Assembly: GCA_046497505.1 (NCBI GenBank)
Contig: JAWOFN010000058.1
Span: forward strand, 1 to 21,612
Direction of reading: 5' to 3'
Length of the DNA stretch: 21,612 nucleotides
From: JAWOFN01 sp046497505 [NCBI: bacterium]
Lineage (GTDB): Bacteria > Blakebacterota > Blakebacteria > Blakebacterales
The translations under genes and the position numbers were made by a program. Positions 1 to 7,893 of this stretch are shown piece by piece; the first letter of the stretch is position 1; each line of letters opens with the position of its first letter. Under the pieces are notes generated by a model. The model was not told the DNA's origin and made no database searches. It saw only the letters and a program-made list of their open reading frames with translations.

Positions 1-22
1 CGATGCGGATCGTCCCGCTCAT
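1..22 (-). CDS. Start of a downstream transporter-operon gene (partial)
   Basis: The ATG at 22-20 overlaps the TGA of the upstream permease gene as ATGA. A strong purine-rich ribosome-binding stretch (GGAGGAGGGGGG) lies just before it. Only seven codons are visible (MSGTIRI), so the sequence itself identifies no family. In Opp/Dpp operons the gene after the second permease is usually an ATP-binding subunit (OppD/DppD), and that is the expected identity here. This is inference from gene order only. Confidence 0.5.
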
Positions 23-951
23 CCGCCCCCCTCCTCCCCCCTCCCCCCCGCCGCCCCCCCGGCGGGGAAGGTCCCCGGACGGCGGGGGAGCGCCGGCTCG
101 GTGCGTGAGGAGGCGTGGAGGACGGTCTCCGGCCGTCCGGCGGCCTCGCGGACGTTGAGACGCCGGGCCAGGCGGTCGCCGCCGGCGTACATGCAGACCA
201 GCCAGAGGGCCAGTGAGCCCCCCGAGGCCAGCAGGATCCAGGGAGCGGTGTCCACCCGCTCCAGCCCCTCGGCGATGAGGGTGCCCCAGGAGGCCATGGG
301 GGGCGGGACCCCGAGTCCCAGGAAGGAGAGGAAGGCCTCCTGCATCATGACCGCCGGGACCATGAGGGTGGCGTATACGACGAGGGGGGCGCCCAGCTGG
401 GGCAGCAGGTGGGAGGAGAGCACGTAGGTCCGGCTCCCCCCCTGCATGCGGGCCGCCTCCAGGAAAGGTTCGTCCCGCAGGCTGCGCACCCCTGCCCGGA
501 CCACCCGGGCCGCCGGCAGCCACTCCACCAGCCCCAGGGCGATGAAGAGCAGGGCCATGCTCCGGCCGAAGACGGTGACCAGCAGGATGACCAGGAACAT
601 GTAGGGGAGGGAGAAGCCCACGTCCACCGCCCGCATCATGGCCTCGTCGGTGCGGGGCCCGACCAGACCGGCTGCCGCCCCGTAGGCGGTGCCCAGCAGC
701 AGGGCCAGCAGCGTGGCACCGATCCCCACCCCCATGGTGGTGCGCATACCCTCCAGCAGGCGTGCCAGCAGGTCCCGTCCCAGACCGTCGGTGCCCAGGG
801 GGTGCTGCGGGGAGGGGGGGCGGGCCACCGGGTCGGCGGCCCCCGCCAGCTCGGCGGGGAAGAGCTCGGCCCCCAGGAGGACGGCCACGGCCCAGACCAG
901 CAGGATGGTCAGCAGCAGGGTGTCCGCGGTGCGGTTCTGACGCGGCCTCAC
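19..951 (-). CDS. dppC: Peptide ABC transporter permease, DppC/OppC family
   Basis: This is the second inner-membrane permease of a peptide or nickel-type ABC importer (310 aa). The GTG start overlaps the stop of the upstream permease as GTGA, so translation is probably coupled. An N-terminal membrane helix at about residues 11-28 is followed by the family motif HPLGTDGLGRDLL (50-62). Further hydrophobic helices follow, with an EAA loop beginning EAARMQG at 165-171 (the contact to the ATPase) and the conserved AFLSFLGLGV-type segment near 206-215. The last 45 or so residues, after LARRLNVREA, form a Gly/Arg/Pro-rich low-complexity tail encoded by long homopolymer G runs. It may be genuine or may reflect a base-count error in those runs. 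The substrate cannot be told from sequence; the dppC name denotes the family. Confidence 0.9.
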   Translation of the reverse strand: MRPRQNRTADTLLLTILLVWAVAVLLGAELFPAELAGAADPVARPPSPQHPLGTDGLGRDLLARLLEGMRTTMGVGIGATLLALLLGTAYGAAAGLVGPRTDEAMMRAVDVGFSLPYMFLVILLVTVFGRSMALLFIALGLVEWLPAARVVRAGVRSLRDEPFLEAARMQGGSRTYVLSSHLLPQLGAPLVVYATLMVPAVMMQEAFLSFLGLGVPPPMASWGTLIAEGLERVDTAPWILLASGGSLALWLVCMYAGGDRLARRLNVREAAGRPETVLHASSRTEPALPRRPGTFPAGGAAGGRGEEGGG

Positions 952-1943
952 AGGTCGGGGTCCCCCCGCCGTTCCTCCTGCATCCCCATCCAGTCGGCGT
1001 GTTCCTTGCGCAGCCGGGGGTCCAGTCTCAGGTGGGCCAGGTCGGCGGCTGTGTGGACCGCCAGCAGCATCACCGCGTAGGCCAGGGTCGCCCCGATGAC
1101 CACCGGGTAGTCCCGTGCAAGGGCGGAGTCCACGAAGTAGCGCCCCATGCCGGGGATCCCGAAGACCTTCTCCACCACCACGCTCCCGGTGACCAAACCC
1201 GCCGCCAGGGGGCCCAGGTAGTTGAGCAGGAGCGGGAGGCTCCGGGGGGCCGCGTGCTTCCAGACCGTCTTCAGGGAACCGAGCCCCCGGGCCCGGGCGG
1301 CCAGGCAGGCCGGGGTGTCCAGCTCCTCCTCCAGGGCCGCCCGCCAGAAGCGGGCGGCGGCGCCCCCCACGGGGATGCCCAGGGTGAGGGCGGGGAGCAC
1401 CAGGTGCTCGGGCCGGCCCCAGAGACCGGCGGGGAGCCAGCCCAGCCCCACCGCGAAGACGCGGATGAAGAGGGGGCCCAGCACGAAGACCGGCACGGCC
1501 AGGGCCGCCAGGGCGGCGGCGGAGATCCAGGGCTGCCCCCGGGGCCAGACGGCTGCCGCGGTCCCTCCCCCCATGCCCAGCAGCAGGGCGATGAGGAGGG
1601 CCGAGACGCCCAGTACCAGGCTCGGACCGGCGCCGTCCCACAGCACCCCTGCGGCGGTACGCTCGGGGTGCTGGAAGGAGGGGCCGAGACGGCCGGTGAG
1701 GACGTTCCCCCAGAACCGCATGTACTGGAGGGGCAGCGGACGGTCCAGGCCGTAGCGGGCCTCCATGTTCTCCCGAACCGCCTCGGGGACCGCGCGCTCG
1801 CTGCGGAAGGGTCCGCCGGGGGCCGCCCGGACCAGCAGGAACGTGAGGGTCACCACGACGAAGAGGGTGGGCAGGGCGGTGAGGATCCTGCGCCGGAGCA
1901 GGGGGGAGAGGGGGGGCAGCTCCAGCCAGGCGGGACGGTTCAC
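948..1943 (-). CDS. dppB: Peptide ABC transporter permease, DppB/OppB family
   Basis: This is the first inner-membrane permease of the importer (331 aa, normal for the family). It begins with GTG overlapping the TGA of the solute-binding protein gene (GTGA) and ends overlapping the GTG of the second permease. Visible features are an N-terminal helix at 19-38 ending in the family's VRAAPGGPF motif (38-46), ARYGLDRPLPLQY (62-74), several hydrophobic segments between 105 and 190, and an EAA loop near 214-236 containing AARARGLGSLKTVWKHAAPR. The family signature VVEKVFGIPGMGRY follows at 257-269, then a final helix near 280-300. With its partner permease it would form the membrane channel of a type I importer. 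Confidence 0.92.
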   Translation of the reverse strand: MNRPAWLELPPLSPLLRRRILTALPTLFVVVTLTFLLVRAAPGGPFRSERAVPEAVRENMEARYGLDRPLPLQYMRFWGNVLTGRLGPSFQHPERTAAGVLWDGAGPSLVLGVSALLIALLLGMGGGTAAAVWPRGQPWISAAALAALAVPVFVLGPLFIRVFAVGLGWLPAGLWGRPEHLVLPALTLGIPVGGAAARFWRAALEEELDTPACLAARARGLGSLKTVWKHAAPRSLPLLLNYLGPLAAGLVTGSVVVEKVFGIPGMGRYFVDSALARDYPVVIGATLAYAVMLLAVHTAADLAHLRLDPRLRKEHADWMGMQEERRGDPDL

Positions 1944-3590
1944 CGCGGGGGCCTCCAGTCGGTACGGACCCGTACCCCGGTCCAGTCCACCACGTCGAGC
2001 AGGTTGGGGCGCAGCCCCTCCACGTACGGCTTGATGAGCTGGACCGAGCTGTTCTGGAGGATGGGGATGATGACGGCCGCCTCCAGCAGGATCGCCTCCG
2101 CCTCACGGAGGAGTTCCCGCTTCCTCGCCGGGTCGGCCTCCCGGGCCGCGGTGTCCAGGAGCCGGTCGTACTCCGGATCGGACCAGCCGGTGGCGTTGTT
2201 GGGGTCCCCCGCCCGGAAGACCTTCAGGTACTCCTCGGGGAAGGGGAGGTCGGCGAGCCAGCCGCTCCGCAGGATGTGGAAATCCCCGCGGCGGGCCCGG
2301 TCGTCCATGCTGTTGAAGTCCATCTGGACCAGCTCGATCTCCACCCCCAGTTCCCGGTGCCAGACCCCCTGGAGATACTGGGCCACCGCCGCGTGGACGG
2401 CCCGGTCGTTGTAGAGGAAGGTCATGGGGCCTGCTGCCTCCCCCCCGGGATGGGCGGCCGCCTCCAGCAGGAGCCGCGCCTGCTCCGGTCCCCCCTCGGG
2501 TGCGGGGGGCGGGTCCCACCCCGGGAGGTCGGTGTTCACGAAGCGGCGGGTGGGGGTCTGCCCGGCGCCGAAGATCCGCCGGGCGATCTCATCACGAGGT
2601 GCGGTCATCTCCAGGGCCCTGCGGACCCGCCGATCGTCCAGGGGAGGGCGCCGGGTGTTGAGTTCGAGGTAGTAGACCTGGAGGACCGGGGTGGTGCGGA
2701 CCTCGGCGTACCCCCCCGCGATGAGGGAGCGGGCCAGGTCGGTGCCGATCCGGTTCGCGGTCGTCCAGTCCACATCCCCGGCGCGGTAGAGGTTCCAGGC
2801 GGACTCCTCCGATTCCAGCGGGTAGACGACCACCCGCTCCAGGGAGACGGCCGGACGGTTCCAGTAGGCGGGGTTGGGGCGGAGCGTGAGACGCTCGCCG
2901 GTGTGCCAGCTCTCCAGGAGGAAGGGACCGTTGCAGACCGGTGACCGCCCGCCGGGCCAGGCGGGTCCCGAGGAGCGGACCGTGTGGGCGGGCAGGGGGT
3001 AGAAGGGGGGGAGGGCGGTGCGGAAGGGGAGTTCCGGGTCGGGGCCCTCCAGCTCCACCGCCAGGGTGGAGTCGGAGAGGGCCTCCACCCCCAGGGCGGC
3101 GGGGGGGAGGTCCCCCCCGTTCACCGCCCGGGCCCCCCGGATGCCGTAGAGGCTGCCGGCGGTCTCCGCACCGGTGTCGGGGTCGAGGGCGCGGCGCCAG
3201 GCGTAGACGAAGTCGGATGCCGTGAGGGGGGTCCCGTCGCTCCACCTCAGTCCCGGCCGGAGATGGAAGGTCCAGCGTACCGCCCCTCCCCCGTGCTCCC
3301 AGCGCTTCGCCGCCGCGGGACGGACCCCTCCCGAGGCGTCCAGCGCGGTGAGACCCTCGAAGAGCATGCGTGCGATGCGCCAGGAGGACTGGGAGGCGTG
3401 ACGTGTGGGATCGAGACCGGCGGGGTCGCTGTCGGCGGCCACCCGCCGGAGCGGCCCCTCCTCCGGGTGGGTCCACCCGTCCCACCCAGGTCCCCTCACC
3501 GCCGCCGCAGGAGGCCGCGGTGAGCAGGAGGGCCAGGAGGACCGGGCGTACGGCGACGGCAGAGCTGTGTCCGGGGTGGACGCGACGCAT
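1940..3590 (-). CDS. Peptide ABC transporter solute-binding lipoprotein (SBP family 5) with an apparent +1 frameshift
   Basis: This is an extracytoplasmic peptide-binding protein (OppA/DppA type) feeding the two permeases downstream. The ATG at 3590-3588 has a GAGGGA ribosome-binding site and starts a clear lipoprotein signal: MRR, a hydrophobic core, then LLLTAASC with the lipidated Cys at residue 28. That frame then runs into nonsense. The mature protein (RRVAADSDPAGLDPTRHAS, then FEGLTALD and WSDGTPLTASDFVYAWRRALDP, typical of family 5) is in the next frame. The span is 1651 nt, one base more than a multiple of three. The shift must lie between the Cys codon (3507) and about 3470, in a GC/homopolymer-rich stretch. 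Neither frame contains a stop there, so the exact site is not fixed. It could be an assembly error, a real mutation or recoding. After correction the protein is about 550 aa, normal for the family. Its final TGA overlaps the next gene's GTG. Confidence 0.85.
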
Positions 3591-3620
3591 GGGGTCCCTC
3601 CGCTGGCGGCTGGAGCGTGG

Positions 3621-3650
3621 AGTGTATCCAAGCGCCCGAGGCGGCGTCAA
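3621..3650 (-). promoter_or_regulatory. Sigma70-type promoter of the peptide transporter operon
   Basis: On the minus strand, TTGACG (3650-3645) is separated by 18 nt from TACACT (3626-3621). The -35 matches the consensus at five of six positions and the -10 at four of six. It sits about 30 nt upstream of the lipoprotein ATG, in the gap between divergent genes, which is where a promoter is needed. Confidence 0.6.
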
Positions 3651-3694
3651 CGTGCGCTTGCCCGTCCCGTCGCCCTTGCTGTAGCGTCCACTCC

Positions 3695-4804
3695 ATGCGT
3701 ATCGCCCTCGTACACGGAGGGCGGACGTGGGACGTGGGCGGCCATCTCCACCTGATCCTGGCGGAGGCCCTCTCCGGAAGGGACCACGAGGTGTTCGTGG
3801 CGGCTTTGGAGGGGAACGGGGTGGCGGGCTATGCCGGGGCGATGGGCGTCGAGGTGGTGGAACTCCCCTTCCCGCGCCGACCCTCGATCATGGCTCCCCG
3901 CACCATGCGGCGGGTGCTGGCGGACCGGGAGGCGGAGGTGGTGCATCTCTGCCGCTTCGAAGACCTCTGGACCCTCTCCCCCCCGCCGGGGGGCCGCGGT
4001 CCCGACATCCCCGCCCTCCTCACCGTATACCAGCGGCCGCAGGCGGCCCTCTCCCGCTCCTGGTACCGCTGGCTCCGCCGCAGGGTGGACCGATATACCG
4101 CACCGACCCCCCTCCTGCGCCGTCTGGCCGCCGGGGCCATCGGGGGGGTGGAGGAGGAGATCGAACTGGTCCCCCACTTCGTGGACCCCTCCCTCTACGG
4201 TGCCGAGGACATCCGGGGCCGAGCGGGGGAGATCCGCCGGGGATGGGGGATCGAGGCCCAGGTCCCGGTCATCGGCACCCTGGCTCCCCTCCGTCCGGGC
4301 TGCGGTCTGGAGACCTTCCTCGAGGCGGTGCGGCTGGGCGCCCCCCACCTGCCCCGTGCCCGCTGGCGGATCGTGCCGTGGCCGGGCACCTCCACGGGTG
4401 CCTATGCCGAGGAGCTGGCCGGGGAGGCCCGGACCCTGGAGAACCTGGAACTGGCGGAGCCGGAGGAGGTCACCGCCGCCCTCTTCCACGCCCTGGACAT
4501 CTTCGTCTTCCCCGTGGAGCGGGAGGGGTACGCCCGCTCCCTCCTCCAGGCCATGGCCTCCGGGGTCCCGGTGGTGGCGGTGGAGGGCCCGGCTACCTCC
4601 TTCATCATCGAGAACGACCGTTCCGGACTGCTGGTACAGCCGGGGGACGCCCTGGCGCTGGCCGGTGCCGCCGCCCAGATCCTGGGGGACCCGGACCTTC
4701 GGCAGCGGCTGGCCCGAGGGGGACGCCAGCGGGTCCTCTCACAGTTCAGCTCCGATGTGCTCCTTCCCCGCTACGAGGATCTTTATCGTTCCCTGGGGGC
4801 CTGA
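3695..4804 (+). CDS. GT4-family glycosyltransferase (GT-B fold)
   Basis: This is a predicted retaining glycosyltransferase of 369 aa. It starts MRIALVHGGRTWDVGGHLHL, a typical N-terminal Rossmann strand with a Gly-rich loop for GT-B enzymes. The C-terminal half carries the nucleotide-sugar site: FVFPVEREGYARSLLQAMASG (from residue 270), corresponding to the E-x7-E region of GT4, then GVPVVA and a SGLLVQPGD segment, all usual for the family. The ATG at 3695 was chosen because the Rossmann strand begins there; the 26 in-frame codons upstream look like non-coding leader. No signal peptide is visible, so it is probably cytoplasmic or membrane-associated. The acceptor and donor sugars are unknown and there is no surrounding polysaccharide cluster. 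It is divergent from the peptide importer operon. Confidence 0.85.
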   Translation: MRIALVHGGRTWDVGGHLHLILAEALSGRDHEVFVAALEGNGVAGYAGAMGVEVVELPFPRRPSIMAPRTMRRVLADREAEVVHLCRFEDLWTLSPPPGGRGPDIPALLTVYQRPQAALSRSWYRWLRRRVDRYTAPTPLLRRLAAGAIGGVEEEIELVPHFVDPSLYGAEDIRGRAGEIRRGWGIEAQVPVIGTLAPLRPGCGLETFLEAVRLGAPHLPRARWRIVPWPGTSTGAYAEELAGEARTLENLELAEPEEVTAALFHALDIFVFPVEREGYARSLLQAMASGVPVVAVEGPATSFIIENDRSGLLVQPGDALALAGAAAQILGDPDLRQRLARGGRQRVLSQFSSDVLLPRYEDLYRSLGA

Positions 4805-4851
4805 GCGGGGTCTGTTCGGACTTGCCATCCGGGCCCGCTCCCCTTTCCTTT
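4803..4851 (+). terminator. Possible intrinsic terminator after the glycosyltransferase gene
   Basis: GAGCGGG at 4803-4809, overlapping the stop codon, can pair with CCCGCTC at 4834-4840. A pyrimidine-rich CCCTTTCCTTT tract follows. The loop is long (24 nt) and the T tract is interrupted, so this is only a candidate. Confidence 0.35.
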
Positions 4852-4899
4852 GAGCATCTGTCCCGGACCGTGCGGCATCGGTGCGGGACGCGTCCTTCC

Positions 4900-4975
4900 G
4901 GCTGGGTAGCTCAGTTGGTAGAGCACGGCACTGAAAATGCCGGTGTCCCCAGTTCGACTCTGGGCCCAGCCACCA
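4900..4975 (+). tRNA. tRNA-Phe (anticodon GAA)
   Basis: This is a complete cloverleaf of 76 nt including an encoded CCA. The acceptor stem GGCTGGG (4900-4906) pairs with CCCAGCC (4965-4971), the discriminator is A, and CCA is at 4973-4975. The D-arm has AGCTCAGTTGGTAGAGC. The anticodon stem CGGCA/TGCCG encloses the loop CTGAAAA, with GAA at 4933-4935. The T-arm contains the GTTCGACTC sequence. It reads UUC/UUU codons. I found no convincing promoter immediately upstream. Confidence 0.97.
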
Positions 4976-5002
4976 TCTTCCCGGGCGGCGCTCCGCGCCG
5001 CT

Positions 5003-5031
5003 TTGACACAGGAAAAGGCGCGGATTACCCT
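5003..5031 (+). promoter_or_regulatory. Promoter of tRNA-Thr
   Basis: A perfect -35 box, TTGACA (5003-5008), lies 17 nt before TACCCT (5026-5031), which matches the -10 consensus weakly (three of six). The predicted start is about 25 nt upstream of the tRNA 5' end, in a stretch distinctly more AT-rich than its surroundings. Confidence 0.55.
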
Positions 5032-5063
5032 GTTCCCGCAGGGCGTCCGTGCCTTTTTGACAA

Positions 5064-5139
5064 GCCACAGTAGCTCAGCTGGTAGAGCAGCTCACTCGTA
5101 ATGAGCAGGTCAGCGGTTCGAGTCCGCTCTGTGGCTCCA
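5064..5139 (+). tRNA. tRNA-Thr (anticodon CGT)
   Basis: This is a complete cloverleaf of 76 nt with encoded CCA (5137-5139). The acceptor GCCACAG (5064-5070) pairs with CTGTGGC (5129-5135). The anticodon stem GCTCA/TGAGC encloses CTCGTAA, with CGT at 5097-5099. The D-arm AGCTCAGCTGGTAGAGC and T-loop GGTTCGAGTCC are canonical. It reads ACG, a codon expected to be common in a genome of this GC content. Confidence 0.97.
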
Positions 5140-5144
5140 GGTCC

Positions 5145-5172
5145 CCCTCCCCGGGGTCGTCCCCGGGGAGGG
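5145..5172 (+). terminator. Perfect 12-bp hairpin after tRNA-Thr
   Basis: CCCTCCCCGGGG (5145-5156) and CCCCGGGGAGGG (5161-5172) form a perfect inverted repeat around a TCGT loop, six bases after the tRNA CCA end. There is no T tract, so it may be a processing or 3'-end-protecting structure rather than a classical intrinsic terminator. Confidence 0.45.
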
Positions 5173-5177
5173 CAGGA

Positions 5178-5206
5178 AGCGGCGGACGTCCACCACGTCC
5201 GCCGCT
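5178..5206 (+). terminator. Second perfect 12-bp hairpin before the mutase gene
   Basis: AGCGGCGGACGT (5178-5189) and ACGTCCGCCGCT (5195-5206) pair perfectly around a CCACC loop. It follows the first hairpin by five bases and lies 28 nt before the TTG start of the next gene. No T run follows. It could act in termination, in RNA processing, or on translation of the downstream gene. Confidence 0.4.
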
Positions 5207-5233
5207 CCTGTGTTCGGTGAAAGGAGTCCCTCC

Positions 5234-6619
5234 TTGGCAGAGACATCTCCTGCAGGGAAGACCCTCATGGCCGGGGTCTCCGGGGTGCGGGGCATCGTGG
5301 GAGCCGGGCTCGACCCGGTGGTGGCAGCGGACTATGCCGCCGCCTACGCCCGCCTCTGCGCCCCCGGGCCGATCCTCCTGGCCCGGGACCCCCGGCGATC
5401 GGGGACCATGATCCGGCAGGCGGTGCTCTCCGGGCTGCTTGCCTCCGGGCGCCGGGTCATCGACCTGGGCATCGTCCCCACCCCCACCCTGCTCCTCAAC
5501 ACCCCGGCGCTGGAGGCGGCGGGGGGGATCATGATCACCGCCTCGCACAACCCGGTGGAGTGGAACGGTCTGAAGTTCGCCGACCCCGCCGGCCGCTACC
5601 TGGCTCCCGAGGACTCCCACCTCCTCATCGGAGACGCCTCTTCCGGGGTGCGTTCCTGGGTGCGGTGGGACGAGCTGGGTGAGCTGGAAGTGGACTGGGA
5701 GGGGGGGCTCCGTCACACCGGCCGCGCGGCCGCCGCCCCCGGGGTGGACCTGGAGGCGGTCGCGGGAGCGGGGCTGGTCGCGGCGGTGGACGGATGCGGC
5801 GGTGCCGGCTCGGAGATCCTCCCCGACTTCCTGGAGGAGAACGGGGTGGAGGTGCACCGGATCCACTGCGGGATGGACGGCACCTTCCCCCGCCCCCCGG
5901 AACCCTCGGCCGACGCGCTGGGCGACCTGGGGGCGGAGGTGCGGGACCGGGGGGCCCATCTGGGGCTGGCGCTGGACCCGGACGCGGACCGTCTCGCCCT
6001 GGTGGGTCCGGACGGGCTCCCCCTGGGAGAGGAGCTGACCCTGGCGCTGGCGGCCCGGCAGGTCCTCGGCGTCCGTCCCGGTCCGGTGGCCGCCAACCTC
6101 TCCACCAGCCGGATGCTGGACGACGTGTGCGGGGAGGCGGGGGTCGAGCTCGTCCGCACCCCGGTAGGGGAGATCAACGTGGTGGAGGGGATGCTGGAGG
6201 CCTCGGCGGTCATCGGGGGGGAGGGGAACGGCGGGGTGATCCACCCCGACGTGGTCCTGGGGCGGGACGCCCTCACCGCCTCCGCCCTCGTCCTGAGTGC
6301 CCTCGCCCGCGCCGGGGGCGACCTGGAGACCCTGCGCTCCGGGATCCCCGTCTACGCCATGATCAAGCGGAAGCTCCCCCTCCCCGGCGAGGGGGCGGAG
6401 AGCTTCGGGGAGCGGCTCCGGGAGGCGGCCGCCGACTTCGAGGACGCCCGCGTCGACACCCGCGACGGCCTGCGGGTCGACTGGGAGGACCGGTGGGTCC
6501 ACGTGCGCCCCAGCAACACCGAGCCCATCGCTCGCCTCATCGCCGAGGCGCCCACCCCGGAGGAAGCGGAGGAGACGGGGCGGATGGCCGCGGAGCGGTT
6601 CGGGATGGAGGTCACATGA
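5234..6619 (+). CDS. Phosphoglucosamine mutase / phosphohexomutase family enzyme
   Basis: This is a cytosolic alpha-D-phosphohexomutase (461 aa), moving phosphate between C1 and C6 of a hexose phosphate. The likely substrate is glucosamine phosphate (peptidoglycan and LPS precursor) or mannose/glucose phosphate. The family signatures are all present. They are the SGVRGIVG start motif; the phosphoserine loop TASHNP (102-107, Ser104); the metal loop DPDADR (248-253); the sugar-specificity loop GEGNGG (329-334); and the phosphate-binding RPSNTEP (425-431). The GEGNGG loop is closer to archaeal-type GlmM/ManB than to classical GlmM (GEQSGH), so I assign no symbol; glmM is a reasonable guess. The TTG at 5234 is chosen for its AAAGGAG site seven bases upstream. 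An in-frame ATG at 5267, with AGGGAAG before it, is a credible alternative. Its stop overlaps the moeA ATG. Confidence 0.9.
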   Translation: MAETSPAGKTLMAGVSGVRGIVGAGLDPVVAADYAAAYARLCAPGPILLARDPRRSGTMIRQAVLSGLLASGRRVIDLGIVPTPTLLLNTPALEAAGGIMITASHNPVEWNGLKFADPAGRYLAPEDSHLLIGDASSGVRSWVRWDELGELEVDWEGGLRHTGRAAAAPGVDLEAVAGAGLVAAVDGCGGAGSEILPDFLEENGVEVHRIHCGMDGTFPRPPEPSADALGDLGAEVRDRGAHLGLALDPDADRLALVGPDGLPLGEELTLALAARQVLGVRPGPVAANLSTSRMLDDVCGEAGVELVRTPVGEINVVEGMLEASAVIGGEGNGGVIHPDVVLGRDALTASALVLSALARAGGDLETLRSGIPVYAMIKRKLPLPGEGAESFGERLREAAADFEDARVDTRDGLRVDWEDRWVHVRPSNTEPIARLIAEAPTPEEAEETGRMAAERFGMEVT

Positions 6620-7893
6620 GGGGAGGGGAGCGGATACCCGCCTCGGCCACGTGGGTGGAGCTGGAAGAGGCCCAGCATCGGGCGGTCCGTGCCGCGGAGG
6701 AGCTGCCCGGCCGGGGTGTCGAGGAGGTGGGTCTGGAGGAGGTGCTGCACAGGTGGCTGGCGGATCCGGCGGCGGCCGACGCGGACCAGCCCCCCTTCGA
6801 CCGGGCCATGATGGACGGATACGCCCTCCGCTCCGGGGACGCGGCGGGGGCCTCACAGGAGGAGCCCGTCCGACTGCCGGTGCGGGGGAGGGCGGCGGCG
6901 GGTACCCCGGGGAGTCTCCGCCTGGAGGAGGGCACCGCCCTGCAGATCTTCACCGGGGCGCCCGTGCCCCCCGGGGCGGACACGGTGGTCCCGGTGGAAC
7001 GGACCCGGAGGGAGGGGGATGAGGTCCTCCTGCTGGGTCCGGTGGATGCCGGCGACCATATCGGACGCCGGGGCACCCAGGTCCGGGAGGGGGAACGGCT
7101 CCTCCCCGCCGGGGTGTGCGTGGACCCCTCCCGGAGCGCGCTCCTCGCCTCGGTGGGAGCGGTACCGGTGCGGGTCGGGAGGATGCCCCGGCTGGTCGTG
7201 GCGGCCACCGGCGACGAGCTGGTGAGCCCGGACCGGGTGCCGGGACCGGGGAGGATCCGGGAAACCAGTACCTTCATGCTCGGAGCTCTCTTCGCTTCCC
7301 GGGGCTTCACGGCGCGCCGGGTCCCCCGCATCGCCGACGAGGTGGAGGCCGTGCGGAAGGGGATACGGGACGGCGCGGCCGGGGCGGACGTGCTCTGCCT
7401 CACCGGCGGGGTGAGCATGGGGGAGAAGGACTACGTGGAAGGGGTCCTGGAGGAGCTGGGCGCGGAGGTGCTCTTCCGCAGCGTGAAGATCAAGCCGGGC
7501 AAGCCGATGGTGGCGGCGCGGCTGGACCGGAGCCTGGTCTTCGGGCTCCCCGGCAACCCGGTCTCCTCTTTCGTCACCGCGCACCAGGTGGTCCTCCCCG
7601 CCCTGCGGGCCTTCGCCGGCGCGGCCCGTCCCCTCCCCCGCTTCCTCCCCGCCCGTCTGGCCGGGACCCTGCGGACCCGCGGTCCCCGGCCGGAGTTCCG
7701 CCCCGTTCGCTGTTCCGGCGGCCGGGAGGGACTGCAGGTCTCCCCGGTCGACTACCGCGGCTCCTCCGACATCGCCGGGCTGGCCCGCGGGAACGCCCTG
7801 GTCTCCCTGCCCGGAGGGGACCGCGAGCTGGAGAGGGGCTCGATCGTGGATGTGTGCTTCTACCGGGGGTGCGAGGGGGTGGAGACGCCGTGA
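6616..7893 (+). CDS. moeA: Molybdopterin molybdenumtransferase MoeA
   Basis: MoeA inserts molybdate into adenylylated molybdopterin, the last step of molybdenum cofactor synthesis in the cytosol. The protein (425 aa) has the expected order: FDRAMMDGYALRS (61-73), the IFTGAPVPPGADTVVP segment (111-126), then the MPT-binding domain with ATGDEL (197-202), TGGVSMGEKD (263-272), KIKPGKPM (291-298) and GLPGNPVSSF (310-319). The C-terminal beta domain (from about 340) is present. The start is the ATG of an ATGA overlap with the mutase gene, and its own TGA overlaps the GTG of the sigma-54 activator, so the three genes look co-translated. No other molybdenum cofactor gene or molybdoenzyme is in the window, so the metal pathway must be encoded elsewhere. 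Confidence 0.95.
   Translation: MRGGERIPASATWVELEEAQHRAVRAAEELPGRGVEEVGLEEVLHRWLADPAAADADQPPFDRAMMDGYALRSGDAAGASQEEPVRLPVRGRAAAGTPGSLRLEEGTALQIFTGAPVPPGADTVVPVERTRREGDEVLLLGPVDAGDHIGRRGTQVREGERLLPAGVCVDPSRSALLASVGAVPVRVGRMPRLVVAATGDELVSPDRVPGPGRIRETSTFMLGALFASRGFTARRVPRIADEVEAVRKGIRDGAAGADVLCLTGGVSMGEKDYVEGVLEELGAEVLFRSVKIKPGKPMVAARLDRSLVFGLPGNPVSSFVTAHQVVLPALRAFAGAARPLPRFLPARLAGTLRTRGPRPEFRPVRCSGGREGLQVSPVDYRGSSDIAGLARGNALVSLPGGDRELERGSIVDVCFYRGCEGVETP

Noticed and set aside
762-2414. Long open frame on the plus strand opposite the permease and solute-binding genes
   Set aside because: It encodes Gly/Pro/Arg-rich low-complexity sequence and lies antisense to well-recognised genes; long antisense frames are expected at this GC content.
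4900-5139. Integration site or mobile element at the tRNA pair
   Set aside because: No integrase gene, no repeat of a tRNA 3' end and no change in gene style flank the tRNAs.
5075-6856. Long minus-strand open frame opposite the mutase gene
   Set aside because: Low-complexity Pro/Gly/His composition, crosses tRNA-Thr, and has no recognisable motif, while the plus strand encodes a clear phosphohexomutase.
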